Shown here one piece after another: positions 9,970-20,684 of a DNA stretch of 64,000 nt. The DNA is from Ariolimax columbianus. Taxonomy: Eukaryota > Mollusca > Gastropoda > Stylommatophora > Arionidae. Numbering within the stretch: the stretch's first letter is position 1; each line of letters begins with the position of its first letter. The translations under genes were made by a program, and so were the position numbers. The stretch covers positions 38,951,483 through 39,015,482 of the forward strand of contig JAVGWX010000005.1 in assembly GCA_036924085.1 (NCBI GenBank). The letters are read 5' to 3'. The notes under the pieces were generated by a model. The model was given only the letters and a program-made list of their open reading frames with translations. It made no database searches and was not told the origin of the DNA.

Positions 9970-10844
9970 ATCATACATTTGTCTAATTTCTACGAGCTAC
10001 ATTATTTTGAACAGATGTGTTTTTCCGTGTTTATAACTCTTCCATTACCGATATGATTCATTCTCTGAAAGATGTCCGTCGGTGAATGGAGTGCCTGTTT
10101 CAGCAACAGCTTAAGCTACCTAGTAACTAGTGCTCGTTATGGCTACACCTTCAGTGCAATTCATCATAAAAACTGAAAACTGAAATGCACTGATTCTTGT
10201 CTTTCAGAACGATGTATTCTAACGATTTGGAAATAACTAGATTCATGTTTGATCTCACACTACGGACGTGCATAGCACTCCTTCCAAATAGTTTCTCAAT
10301 GTTTTTGCATATGCCACGAATGTCGTTATTATCTGCTTCTACAATGAATACCGCATGCTCATTAAACAGACATCAGACGTGTTAATTCTTTCTTTTCTTG
10401 TATACTTCAAAAAATTAAACAATGTATAGAGATAAAATATGCTTTTCAGATTCATGCAGACCGGACCAACAAATGCGGCAGACAAGACGCGGGACATAGG
10501 GCGTACTTCAGAGACCACTGCATTAACATTCTCATGCATAAGTGTGCAGGGCTCAAATAAGGTTTTCGAGGATTTCATAGGAAATTCAAGAATCGAACCC
10601 CTCTCTTCTTCCCCACCCACAACCACTGCCAGCAGCTATGTATAGTATACGGGTTGAAAAGCTAATAACTTGATGACCCAGTGGATCCTTATAGGGGAAG
10701 AAAGAAAAGGTCCACTCAAGATATGTGTATGACATTAAAAGTCACACATAAGAGGTCCTATGGTTCGCTAAAAACGTCATCACGCTGTCTTCAGTTCGAT
10801 AGAACAAGAATATGCCACAAAATTAATGATAACTAACATCATCG
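9970..10844. other. No recognisable gene
   Basis: No coding family recognised. On the minus strand GGGGTTCGATTC (about 10,590) resembles a tRNA B box, but the A box is not convincing. Confidence 0.5.
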
Positions 10845-11825
10845 TGATGTGTATACCACTTTAGTTGTCCCGAAGAAGGCCTTTGATACAGGGTCGCCCT
10901 CTGGAGCATCATGCAAAATTTGGTTGCCCCGAAAAATTCATCATAGTTGTCCACCAGATTGATGATGGTATGTTGGCCGCGTACTGAATGATGGTATGTT
11001 GGCCACGTACTGAATGATGGTATGTTGACCGCATACTGAATGATGGTATGTTGGCCACGTACTAAATGATGGTATGTTGGCCACGTACTAAATGATGGTA
11101 TGTTGACCGCGTACTGAATGATAGTATGTTGGCCGCGTACTGAATGATGGTATGTTGACCGCGTACTGAATGATGGTATGTTGACCGCGTACCGAATGGT
11201 GGTATGTTGACCGCTTACTGAATGATGGTATGTTGGCCGCGTACTGAATGATGGTATGTTAACCGCGTACTGAATGATGGTATGTTGCCCGCGTACTGAA
11301 TGATGGTCAACTCTCTGCAGCAATCCTAGTCAAAATGGAATCAATCAGGGCTGTGTGCTGGCCCCAACACTTTGTAGCATGGTATGTGCAGCCATGCTTG
11401 CTGATGTAACACGTGTCTGTGACACTGGCATACAGATCAGATACCGGCGGATGGGCAGCTGTTCATTCTGAGGCACCTAAAGGCCCTCATACAAGGGAAA
11501 GAAGCTACTATATTAGATCTCCTCTTTGCCGATGACTGCACAATTAACATGTGCTGAGAACAAGACATGCTGGCAATCAAGAATGCAATAATTTTAGTCT
11601 TAATGTAAACACCAAGAAAACAGAACTAAACGTCACTGTACATGAACAACGTCTAAAATAAGTTGATAGCTTTACCTACCTTGGTAGTGCCTTTACCAGA
11701 GAAGGAAATATTGACTATGAGGTCGACAACATGATTTCCAAGGCGAGTACCACTTTTTGAACACTACGATACAATGTTTGGGACCGTCAGGGAATCAGTG
11801 TTGCCACAAATATAGGTGTGTATAT
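10845..11825 (+). mobile_element. LINE-A reverse transcriptase fragment with internal minisatellite
   Basis: Plus-strand sequence reads DVYTTLVVPKKAFDT at the RT palm, where the family has a catalytic Asp (FVDLTKAFDT); that Asp is lost. It then reads LWSIMQN and, past a 26-bp repeat array, NQGCVLAPTLCSM, AMLADVTRVCDTGIQIRYR and LLFADDCTIN, in which the FADD catalytic box is intact. Thumb residues (YLGSAF with TREGNIDYEVDNMISKA in shifted frames, then GISVATNIGVY) follow to about 11,825, where similarity stops at a TA-rich stretch. Several frameshifts; inactive. Confidence 0.8.
10961..11307. repeat. 26-bp minisatellite, 13 units, inside LINE-A RT sequence
   Basis: The unit is GATGGTATGTTGGCC plus GCGTACTGAAT, with CC/AC/GC variants at GGCC-GCG. 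Spacing is exactly 26 bp over 13 units. One pass corresponds to the family segment DGMLA-VL-NDG, where similar TGATGGT motifs lie at both ends of the unit. LINE sequence continues on both sides (LWSIMQN upstream, QLSAAI-like then NQGCVLAP downstream). Confidence 0.93.
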
Positions 11826-12040
11826 ATATTGTTTATATATTGAGTGTCTTTATCTAACGACAGCACACGCCTCCCACTTGATGATAGCAAACAATCGACA
11901 ATTGTAAGGGATGGTGTTGGTTAATAAATGCAAGGCATTGCTGCTACAGAACTGGCAAATAAGATCAACAGTGGAATGACGCTTATATAAAAGGTGCGGT
12001 TTGATTGGGTTGGCAGGATCAACTTGACATCTTGGTCAAA

Positions 12041-12281
12041 AGTAGAAAGTAAGTCTCATGTCCTTTTACAGAACGTAGATTCTTACAACGGCCAACTATT
12101 TGGATGTTATAATTATCTTGGCATGTTTGCAGTACGGTAGTTTGCCATTACTTTCCGTACGTGGAAGAGCATTAGCCCGAGAAGAAATCCAGTGTCTCCC
12201 AAACTGGACACAAGTGCGAATCGAACCCGGAACGTTAGGATTGTGAAAACCGAGCGAGTTTCGCCCCTAGGCCACTCAGCC
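12041..12281 (-). mobile_element. SINE-B, tRNA-derived, with 11-bp target-site duplication
   Basis: The minus strand starts with GAGGCTGAGTGGCCTAGGGG, containing an A box (TGGCCTAGGGG). About 40 bases later comes a B box (GGGTTCGATTCGC). The body includes CCAGTTTGGGAGACACTGG and runs to about 12,041. TCTTGGTCAAA is present at 12030-12040 and again at 12282-12292, a perfect 11-bp duplication. A second, headless copy lies at 634-735. No protein product. Confidence 0.88.
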
Positions 12282-12469
12282 TCTTGGTCAAAGAACATGC
12301 AAATAAGAAGATAAACAGTGGCGTGACTGTTTTAGAAATGGGGTGGGGGTGGCAGATCAGCGCGGGACATCGTGGTTGTAGACCATATAAATAAAAATAC
12401 AAAAAGTGGCTTGCCTCTAATATGAGAGGGCTTATGCCTCAAATTAGTTTGGATTGTTTCATATATAAC

Positions 12470-12620
12470 GAGTGTAAGAGTGGCAGGGCGTATATAGTAC
12501 TTGGCTCTCATTAAAATCGGGCCGGGTTCGTCCCACGGTGGCGGTATGCTCCAGTATATCCATCTGTAAATGACTGTTAGTGAAGACAAGGAATCGTTGA
12601 AGAGTAATGGTAACATTCCC
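12470..12620 (+). mobile_element. Possible tRNA-derived SINE
   Basis: AGTGGCAGGGCG (A-box-like) is followed about 40 bases later by GGGTTCGTCCC (B-box-like). Downstream, CCATCTGTAAATGACTG weakly resembles the CCAGCTGTAAATGGGTACC motif found at 49,150 and 52,510. No target-site duplication identified; the tail is unclear. Confidence 0.45.
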
Positions 12621-12829
12621 TCTTACACGAGCACACATCTTACAATCAGGTGAACGGTTTCCCAGACGGCAATATATATCACGCTACTACTGTAACATTT
12701 GAATATCTGAAATAAGTGTTTGTACTAAATAGCCCAATACTTTGTTGAAAAACACACAATGTTTTTAGTAATACTTACTTTTGAGAACACTATTTCCTGG
12801 AATCCTTTGTGCGTTGGAGGTTCCCCGTC

Positions 12830-13290
12830 TATGCCGGCGTAACGTCTTCGTAAATCCATTGACAAGGTAAAAATATAACGGAGGTAACGGACGTCAAAGC
12901 CATGATGCACACTCTTCAACAACCTTATTATTCCGGCAATGGTATATGGATGTGAGGCTTGGAGCATACCCAAATCAAACGCAGCGAAGCTCCGTGTTAC
13001 CGAAACAGACATCAAAAGAAGGGTTTTAAATATATCCATGAGACCACACCCGAAAAACCTATATCCGCTACGAAAAAGAGTTCCAGGATGTCGTCGACTC
13101 TTCGTCAATGCGAAAGGACATTTGGGCCAGCTATGTGGACAACATGACTGTCTGTAGAGGGGCGAGGGGTTGTGGTTCTGGTGGCCATACAACTACATCC
13201 GCACGCGAGGCCGCCAGCCGACGAGATGGACAAATGATCTGCACCACGCAAATGGACCATCAAGTACTCCAATGAGAAGGACGCATAACG
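12830..13290 (+). mobile_element. LINE fragment, RT C-terminal region
   Basis: Plus-strand reading gives LFNNLIIPAMVYGCEAW, then TETDIKRRVLNISMRD and, in another frame, GRQPTRWTNDLHHANG. These correspond to the post-RT motifs YGCEAW, RRMLNI and GRPPKRW-DDI of RTE-like LINEs. The order is right but the frame changes at least twice. Both ends are truncated. Confidence 0.7.
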
Positions 13291-13566
13291 ATTAAAGCAG
13301 ATTTTGGCTATCTGGCTTCATGTAATCTTATCTAGTTAAATATCAGGATTCAAGGATTGAAGTAAGTAGCGGGAAATGCGGTCAAAATTCGGTTAAATCA
13401 TGTACACTTCTGGTCATGGTTCAGCCACAGTACCTGAACAGATACAAAACAAAATCCATGTAAATATAACACGGTCTTCGTTAGAGACAAAACAAGCTAA
13501 ACCATGTAATAATCATAAAATAAACATAGATTAAACTTCAACGATATCAAAACAAAATAAATTCCG

Positions 13567-13757
13567 GAAGTCAAGTGCATGTGTAGTGTTTTCATACAGG
13601 AAGGAAGTTAAGTGCTTGGGTGGTGTTTTCATACAGGAAGGAACTTAAGTGCTTGGGTAGTGTTTTCATACAGGATGTAAGTTAGGTGCTTGGGTGGTGT
13701 TTTCATACAGGAAGGAAGTTAAGTGCTTGGGTGGTGTTTTCATACAGGATGTAAGTT
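13567..13757. repeat. 37-bp tandem repeat, about 5 units
   Basis: Units share GTGCTTGGGTGGTGTTTTC, ATACAGGA and AGTTAAGTGC at an exact 37-bp spacing; the outer units are less perfect. GGAAGG and GGATGT variants alternate. No coding family recognised in the unit. Confidence 0.9.
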
Positions 13758-13879
13758 AAGACAGAAATGAGAATCGGTGTCATCAAGTTAGCGCCAGCTC
13801 TCACCATTATTGAAACACTCTAACAAAAACATGTCAACATAAAGATTGCTGATTTATAGTCTAGACAGAGCTCTGTTAG

Positions 13880-14590
13880 CAAATTTTAAAATTTGGGAGT
13901 AAAGAGAGATATATCACATGTCAGATGAGATGCCTCAGCAAAAACCATCATCTTATGAGAAACAAAATGCAGAATGAAGAGGTAGCGAAGCATCTTTGAA
14001 TCAAGACCCTGCACTGATAAAACTGAAAGAGAGAACATGGAGTGGTTCGGCCATCTAGTGAGAATAACTTAACTTAAAATCTTTATACTGGTTTAGAAGA
14101 CTCTGTATGCAACCAGTTTCATTTACGTTACCTTGTTCTAAAAGCTATGTGCATCCAATATATTTGTAAATGCATTAATTGTCCATGTCTGCACTACTTC
14201 ATGTGGCAATGCATTTATCGCATTCACCACTCTCTGGCTAAAAAATTATTTCTTAAATCTTATTGGAACTTTCTTTAATTAATTTGCAGCTATGCCCTCT
14301 TGTTCTTGTATGTGGTTGTTATTTGAAAAAAAACGTGTTATAGTCTAATTTATACGATCCTTTGATTACCTTATAACCGGCATTAAGTCACCTCGAATGC
14401 AGCGTGACTAACTACCCCTGTGCGCCTATAATGCACAACCTTTAGATTTTCGCAACTGCGGCAGACCAAGAACGAGATGGATAGGAACTGTTTCGAATGT
14501 TCTAAATCCTTTTGGTATGACGACTACTTCAGCGACGGCTGACCATGGACAAAAAACTAATGTTCCCTATGGAGTCCCACTGTACAAGGG
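13880..14590 (+). mobile_element. LINE 3' end split by a CR1/L2 fragment
   Basis: 13880-14066 contains MRCLSK, NQDPAL and EWFGHLVRI in shifted frames, a LINE post-RT region. Similarity stops at 14066. It resumes at about 14455 with CGRPRTRWIGTV and a tail with TADHGQK, the expected next block (GRPRTRWID). The gap between is filled by the CR1/L2-like sequence on the opposite strand. This is simplest as one older LINE broken by a later insertion, though I cannot point to a duplicated target site. Confidence 0.6.
14075..14412 (-). mobile_element. CR1/L2-type LINE, extreme C-terminus
   Basis: The minus strand carries GDLMPVIR, LDYNTFF, TRTRGHS-KL, then NFLARE and NALPHEVVQTW with AFTNILDAH, in shifted frames. 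This is the diagnostic C-terminal block of CR1/L2 elements (RGDLI-YK, LF, TRGH--KL, FF--R-V--WN-LP--VV, F---LD). Multiple frameshifts; 5'-truncated. It is the only piece of this clade I found in the window. Confidence 0.8.
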
Positions 14591-14849
14591 GATACAAAAA
14601 TAAGAACCCACGACAAACAGTATACCATACGCATGATTGTTACTGTATTAGCCGTTGAGTGGGTCAGATCATGCGCATTACGAAATGTCTCTAAGAACAA
14701 AGTTGGCCAAGCATGAAATTAAATTACATGTACCAATGCATATACCTACTAATGCATACTACTACATTCCCATACAAATCAATATACACACATACATATA
14801 TAATAATAGCTGTCCATCGTTGTCGATGAGGACCGCCGACATCATCCTT

Positions 14850-15612
14850 GTCACAGATTTCCCTGTTGGGTGTGGGTGCGCATGTGGCTAAACAGGCCAA
14901 TGCGGACACGAAAACATCTGCTACATATCGGGCACATGAGGTCGGTAGAAGGTCATGGTGTTCCCGCTGTTCGTTATTTCCGGGCCTCGCGTCTGCTCTG
15001 GGCTTTCACAACACGCTTGTCTTCGCCGGTAGCTACACCCGATTTGACTGCGCTTCTCCAGTCAGATCTGTTTTGCGCAAGACATTCAAAAGTGTCGACG
15101 TCTATCTGGCAACTTTTCAGTGAGTCCCTCAGACTGTCTTTACAACGTTTCCATGGGCTGCTTCTCTAGCGAAATCTCTCTTTCAGCTCGCAGTAGAGAA
15201 GCTTCTTTGGGAGCCGCTCGTCTGACATACGGACGAGGTGTCCGGCCTATCCTAGTCGTGCTTTCTCTAGCAGTGCATGGATGCTGGGCATGTTAGCCAT
15301 CGAGAGAACCTCGATGTCAGTGACACGATCTTGATATCGGATGTGGAATATTCACCTCGGGCAACCTGTGTGGAAGTGGTTTAATCTCTGTGCATGTCCA
15401 CAGTATACAGTCCAGCTTTCGCAGGAGTAGAGTAGGGTTGGAATGATGGTGGTACGGTAGACTTTGAGTTTAATCTTGACGCTGATGCCACGACGCACCC
15501 ACACCATCGAGCGCAAATTCCCAAAGTCAGTGCTGGCCCTTGCTATTCTGCTTGTCACCTCATCGTCGAGGCTGACAGATGTCGACAGCGTGCTGCCCAG
15601 GTACACGAATTT
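14850..15612 (-). mobile_element. LINE-A 3' end with C-terminal zinc-finger motif
   Basis: The minus frame from 15606 reads [33 protein letters not shown] and LLYSCESWTVYCGHAQRL, the RT thumb and beyond. It continues, with stops, through RYQDRVTDIEVLSMANMPS, GHLVRMSDERLPKKLLYCEL and SLKSCQIDVDTFE. It ends with CPICSRCFRVRIGLFSHMRT near 14,880, a C2H2-like finger that is well preserved. This copy shows what the degenerate ends at 4,500-4,650 and 28,210-28,330 once looked like. Its 5' side is cut off by the CT/TA microsatellite at 15,622. Confidence 0.85.
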
Positions 15613-15621
15613 GTCTCACTC

Positions 15622-15623
15622 TT

Positions 15624-15697
<74 letters not shown>

Positions 15698-15706
15698 TCT
15701 ATATAT

Positions 15707-15790
<84 letters not shown>

Positions 15791-15819
15791 AGATATATAT
15801 ATATCTTTCTCTCTCTCTA

Positions 15820-15882
<63 letters not shown>
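15622..15882. repeat. Compound (CT)n/(TA)n microsatellite
   Basis: A CT run of roughly 60-70 bp is followed by TA tracts, short CT tracts (15,808-15,840) and another TA tract. It gives Leu-Ser and Ile-Tyr dipeptide open frames, which are artefacts. Confidence 0.97.
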
Positions 15883-15883
<1 letters not shown>

Positions 15884-15944
15884 ACAGACTTATATGCACA
15901 TACATACACATATACATATTACATAAATTCATGTATTCAAGCAA

Positions 15945-16560
15945 TCAATCACACATGTGTTGCTCCCTGTGGAGCATAAGTGATCAACACATTTTCGCCA
16001 CATCTTCCTACCATGAGCCAATTCTGTCCAGGTCATGTTTGCTGCCTTTACATTTACTCCCAGTTCCCTCTTCCATGAGCATCTTGGTTTTCCTCTATTT
16101 ATCATGCGCTGAGGATTCCAGAACAGAGCTTGTATGGTAATGTTATACACTGGTTTGCGAAATGCATGGCATACCCATTGCCATCGCCTCCTACGTATTT
16201 CATGCTCCACTGGTATTTTTCCCCATTTACCCATCAATTCCACGTTGGTGATCTTGTCGAACCGTGTCCATCCTTGTATTTTGCGCAGTCAACCATTTAC
16301 GAAAGTCTGTACCTTTTTCATAAGTACCCTTTTGTCCTGTCTCCTCAATGTTTCACAGTCATATAATACAACGGATTCTACGTTGCAGATGGAGATATTT
16401 ATTTTGGATATGGTTCTAATTTCTATTGACCTCCTGAAATTGATGAATGCAATAGATGTTTTTCTCGCCTTCTGTATTATTAACTAAACAAACGTCTATA
16501 TTGCTGCCAATGTATGTGAAAGACCTCACATTCTGAAGGTGGGTGACTCCCAACCCAATT
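15945..16560 (-). mobile_element. LINE-C (RTE-like) 3' end
   Basis: The minus strand reads VRSFTYIGS near 16,540, CETLRRQDKRVLMKKVQTF, DKITNVELM and then the long frame from 16243: EIRRRRWQWVCHAFRKP, ITIQALFWNPQ and RGKPRCSWKREL, ending with [10 protein letters not shown]. This is the standard RTE C-terminal signature (IR-RRW-WIGH-LRK, I--QAL-WNPQG, RGRP---WRR). A frameshift lies between 16,243 and about 16,270 and more occur upstream. No RT core. Confidence 0.85.
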
Positions 16561-17015
16561 CTATCATTTGTTAATTGTATTTATTTTCAAAACGTGTGGA
16601 TGTAGTAACATAACAATACAAATAATAATAGTTATTATTATAAAACGAAAGACATATAAAGGCAGAGAAAGAATTGACAGAAAAACGTGACAAAATAGAG
16701 CGAAAGAGAAATGTGCAAAGGAAACAGATATGAAATCGATTTAAAGTATGACGTTTATCGTATCCTACGACGAACTTGAGCAAAGATTGTATGGCTATTG
16801 CGTGGTTTTTGCTTTGTTTCTTTCCGGCACGGTAACTGAGACATTCCTATATATTTTATTTCTGACAAAATTCATTGATGGAGACATGACAGTGTTCCAG
16901 AGTTATGAAAAACAAAAACGTTTCATTTCTAAAGGAAGTGTTTAACCTCGGGTGAATTGTGCTGTAAACTACACTTCTATAGTACATTACCAGCAATATC
17001 GGCTGTCGCTAGTTG
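16561..17015. other. No recognisable gene
   Basis: AT-rich; one 65-residue open frame at 16748-16945 (+) has hydrophobic stretches but no family resemblance or supporting signals. Confidence 0.5.
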
Positions 17016-17190
17016 TTCAATCTTCTTCTTCTGCTCAGTTCGTTCTCAATCTCCCGCTATCAAGTTCTGAACAGGGCTTTGCCAGTAGCAGAATTTAGTC
17101 CGGAGAACGGAATGCGTTGTGCCGCTAGTTTACATTTTGACTGCGATATATGCACCTCTCGGTCCGACACATCCGTCTGCGGCAGGAGTT
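17016..17190 (-). mobile_element. Repeat-K, partial copy
   Basis: The minus strand matches the 3' half of Repeat-K copies at 56573-56935 and 57788-58150. Shared blocks are ACATCCG, GGTGCA-ATATCGCAGTCAA, GCACAACGCATTCCGTTCTC and GGGAGATTGAGAACGAAC. It differs in its end, which is AGAAGAAGAAGATTG instead of GAAGCCAAGCC. Confidence 0.75.
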
Positions 17191-17204
17191 TTTAAATGAT
17201 TTCT

Positions 17205-17500
17205 GGTTTCTTCTTCTTCGTCCGTTGGCTTCTTCTTCCTATTCTTGTTCTTGTTCTTTTTCTTGTCATTCTTCTTCTTCTTCTTCTTCGTCTTCTTCTT
17301 CTCCTTTATCTGCTTCTGTTTCTTTGTTTTTTTTTTGGTCTTTTTTTTCTCTTTTTCTTATAACAAACTCTTCTCATTCTTCTTATTTCTCTTCTTCTTT
17401 TTCTTCCTTATTTTATTTTATTTTTATACTTTTTCTCCTTTTTTTCGTTGTGTCTTTCTTTTTCCTTTGCTTCTTTTTCTCCGTTCTCTTCTTCTTATTA
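17205..17500. repeat. Polypyrimidine (TTC-rich) tract
   Basis: Nearly 300 bp of C/T with TTCTTC runs, next to the Repeat-K fragment. The overlapping Phe/Ser-rich open frames are compositional. Confidence 0.9.
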
Positions 17501-19714
17501 GTAAAAACACAAAAAAAACACGAAATGACATTAAGCATGCCGCCATGTACGTGCGAATTTACAATACAACATTTGCCAAGCACATGAAACGAAATTCTGG
17601 TTTGAATTCTGACACGTACCATACAAGTGTCAATGATAATTTGTTATACAGCCCTTTCCATGAATAAACTTCATTTGGATCTTGGTATGGCGCTATCAAA
17701 TAATCACATCTATTTCGCCCAAAAACATCTCAGAATGTGGCTGGCGTATCTATTTTATATCTGAGTTATGTGGGTCTGGCGTGTGGACTATCAACATGCC
17801 GCTCTATTTCTCTTATGTGCAATTTGTTATACTTTTTGTTTCTCTGCCCAACAAATTATTGTTCATTCTACGCTTGTACATTCATATTTTATATATTATC
17901 ATTTGAACTTTGCTAGGTAGGAGGTTGCGTCCGTTTCACAATTTCAACACACCCAGTTCGAATCACGCTGTGTCCAGCCTGATAGCGACATGCCTTTTTG
18001 CACGCCTCCAATGTGGGATAATAATGGTCTCTGGATCAACTCGGCCTACAAAATCGAAATTTTAAAAAAAACAATTTTTGCGCCCTACCCATAGCCATTT
18101 AACAAAAATGTGGAATACGTCATCCATCTATGACGATACTTTACCGGTAAACTTATCGTAGGTTCGTTTACAACTGGATTTTGAACAATTTTTCTTCTTA
18201 TACTCCGTTTAGAGCAAGCCGACTTTTTGTCAAAGGTAAAGTAGGTTGTTGGAAAATATATTTATCGCGTAGATCTGTTTATTTTGTTTGTTTAGATGTA
18301 CGTTTGAATTGGAAACTAACAGTTGAGTCGATATTGTAAACAAATTATCGATGCGCTGTTGTGGTTTCCATTGATTTCTATCGGAGCGACTATGCCTAGC
18401 GATTGAGTCCAAATTTTCTTTTGGTTTTCCATACATTTTCACTTTCATCTTTTTGCATCTCAGATACTAACAAACACACAACAAAAACAATACCACCAAC
18501 ATGTTCTTTATACAATTGTTTCTTTACACACAATAAAATCAAATTTATTGACCAACAAACAGAAAACATTTTGAAAGTCAACTTTCATAGCGAAAAATAA
18601 AGTTCTGAACATTTTCAATAAAAACAGTGCGCTTTGCTAAAGGATAAGAAACTTATAAAAGCTAAATAGATATGCGGTTGTAAGAAACTACGTTCTGTAA
18701 AGGGCATGCTTCTTACTTGGCAATGTGTGGCCGGTGTTCAATATTTCTTTGACGCTGTGGATGGCATAGGGTTGATAATTCTAGTCGACTTTTTTAGATG
18801 TATATTGCATTCTATGTTCCGTTTAGGGTTTCACTTCTCCGCCTTGAACTAGTCTATGTACTTTCTCATATGTCCGCATCTTGCGGTTGGCAATAATCCA
18901 CAGTGCTACAAGTCAATCTCTATGAGTGCTCAATGATGTATGGTTTATTGCATTTCGAATTTCTTAGTGGGGTTATGTCTTATGATTTAGAACTACAGCA
19001 AAGCTATAAAATCAGAATGGTTAAATTAACATATGATTTATAATCGTATTATAATTTTTTTTTATAAATAATATAGATGTTGTTATTTTGAGAGTTAAGC
19101 AAGGGGGTGATATTGTGTTTTTTTTCTAGTTTGTCTGTAAAAGAAATGATTGTGAAACATATGAACATTGTAACACTCACTATCGAGTTGGTAAAAGGTA
19201 TGATTGGGAACCAGACTAAAATTAGAACATTCAAGACCAGGTTTATGATGTAAACAGCGACACACTGTGCTGTCTAGAACCAAGGTAACATATTCTTCAA
19301 GCAGTGGGTTTCAAATACCCTACAGTCAAAACATGCCAACCGCTTGCTAAATGTTATGTAACGAAATGGGGAAACGTCGAGGGTAAACAGAATGACGAGA
19401 ACGACCCATAGACACGCATTTCTATCCAGGAAAAATGGGGGGTGTGGGGAGAGGGGTGTAGGTCTTGTCAGGCAACAGGTGATGATCAAACAATGTTATT
19501 CAGGGCCAGGTTAACACACCAATCAAGAGCGTACCTCAATGTCATGCAGTTCTCCGATGTTGTGATTTTACTTGCTGCTCACGAGTTAGGGAGCGACCTG
19601 ATCCCATTTGCAGTGAGCAACACTCAGATAGAGCCGAGTACACACAACGGCCTGGAGGACCCAGGTACACCGTCAACATTACGGTTGGGAACGCTACTGT
19701 GCAATCACCAACCT
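17501..19714. other. No recognisable gene
   Basis: No family match on either strand. Near 17,950 CAGTTCGAATCAC resembles a B box, but the A box is poor. This is the longest apparently unique stretch in the left half. Confidence 0.5.
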
Positions 19715-19792
19715 AACGCACTTTAAGTCTGCACCAAAGAGTAAACTGCATCATTGTTGGCATTCAATAACAACAACATCAATAACAAGAAC
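19715..19792 (+). mobile_element. Repeat-P terminal fragment
   Basis: ACCAAAGAGTAAACTGC, then CATTGTTGGCATTCAATAACAAC, aligns with the terminal block of Repeat-P at 50,845-50,905 (minus) and 63,305-63,350. Upstream similarity fades, so this is a truncated or older copy. Confidence 0.55.
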
Positions 19793-20129
19793 AAGAACGA
19801 TCTCAGAACATATTCACCAGACTACGTAAAGGATAGTCGAGCGGTAATCACTCCTGAATTCGATCACCTGTCTGACATTGGACGAAAGCAATGATTTGTA
19901 TATATTTATGTATGGGAAAATCAACATTTCATTACCTGGCGTGAGTTTGTTGAAGACTCGTGCTTCACAAAGAACCCAACACTACCTATATATATATCAT
20001 TTTATTTTATCATTATAAACAACGAAAAATGCAGAGAAGAGACTGAATTTCATAGATCGAAACTTAAATAATTAAAAACATTTTCGTGTCACGCATTTTG
20101 AATATTCGAGCTCCATAATTGACAAAAAT

Positions 20130-20668
20130 GGCGACTGTTCGAAAGAAATCAGACGAGGACTCGCCATAGCAATGCAGAGACTGAACAGTCTAAAGAAATT
20201 ATGGCAGAGCACCAACAAAACAATAAACGTAATTCTTGAGAGCCTGTGATTTTCCTGTGGCAGCATATGGCTGCGAATCATGGACGATTACCAAAACGTT
20301 CAGACAAATAATCGATCTTTGAGTCAAAATGTTACTGAAAGTTCCTCAGAATACCCTGGACAAAGAAAAAGACAAATGTAGACATTCGGCAACAGTTGAA
20401 CATACAAGTGAACTGGTATTTCAATTGGCTAGAAATGCAAATACTTCGGTCACATCAAGAGATACAACGGTCTTTAGAGAACATTGATGGAAGGTATGGT
20501 GCCAGGTAAAAGATGAAAGGGTGACCAAGAAGATGATGGCACTAAGATATCCAGGAATGCCTGGGTATGGCTGTGTCGGAGGCTGGAGTTGTGGCAAGGA
20601 AACGAGATACTTTCAGACAGATTGTGATGGGAGCGACGTTCTGTAAAGGACATGCTACACGATGATGA
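20130..20668 (+). mobile_element. LINE-E 3' end
   Basis: Plus-strand blocks in order are EIRRGLAIAMQRLNSLKKLW, FPVAAYGCESWTITKTFRQ, LLKVPQNTLDKEKDKC, then KYFGHIKR, EGMVPGK, WHQDIQECLGMAV-like and a terminus GATFCKGHATR. It ends with GATGATGATGAG, probably the LINE's simple-repeat tail. Frames shift several times. The copy at 52710-53030 shares the last 300 bp closely (EGMVPGKRGRGRPRRRWHQD). RT core and endonuclease are absent. Confidence 0.8.
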
Positions 20669-20684
20669 TGAGTGTGATTATTTT

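Noticed and set aside
9579..10036. Hydrophobic Phe/Leu-rich open frames as membrane proteins (also at 17,150-17,667)
   Set aside because: They come from polypyrimidine low-complexity sequence, with all three frames open over the same bases.
10575..10650. tRNA-like sequence on the minus strand with a B-box match
   Set aside because: The A box is poor and there is no SINE body or second copy.
11830..12030. Similarity of CTAACGACAGCACACGCCTC to the LINE end near 5,240
   Set aside because: Only about 45 bp resemble each other; too short to call an element with confidence.
17920..18010. tRNA-like sequence around CAGTTCGAATCAC
   Set aside because: Only the B box is acceptable; the expected A box position has no good match.
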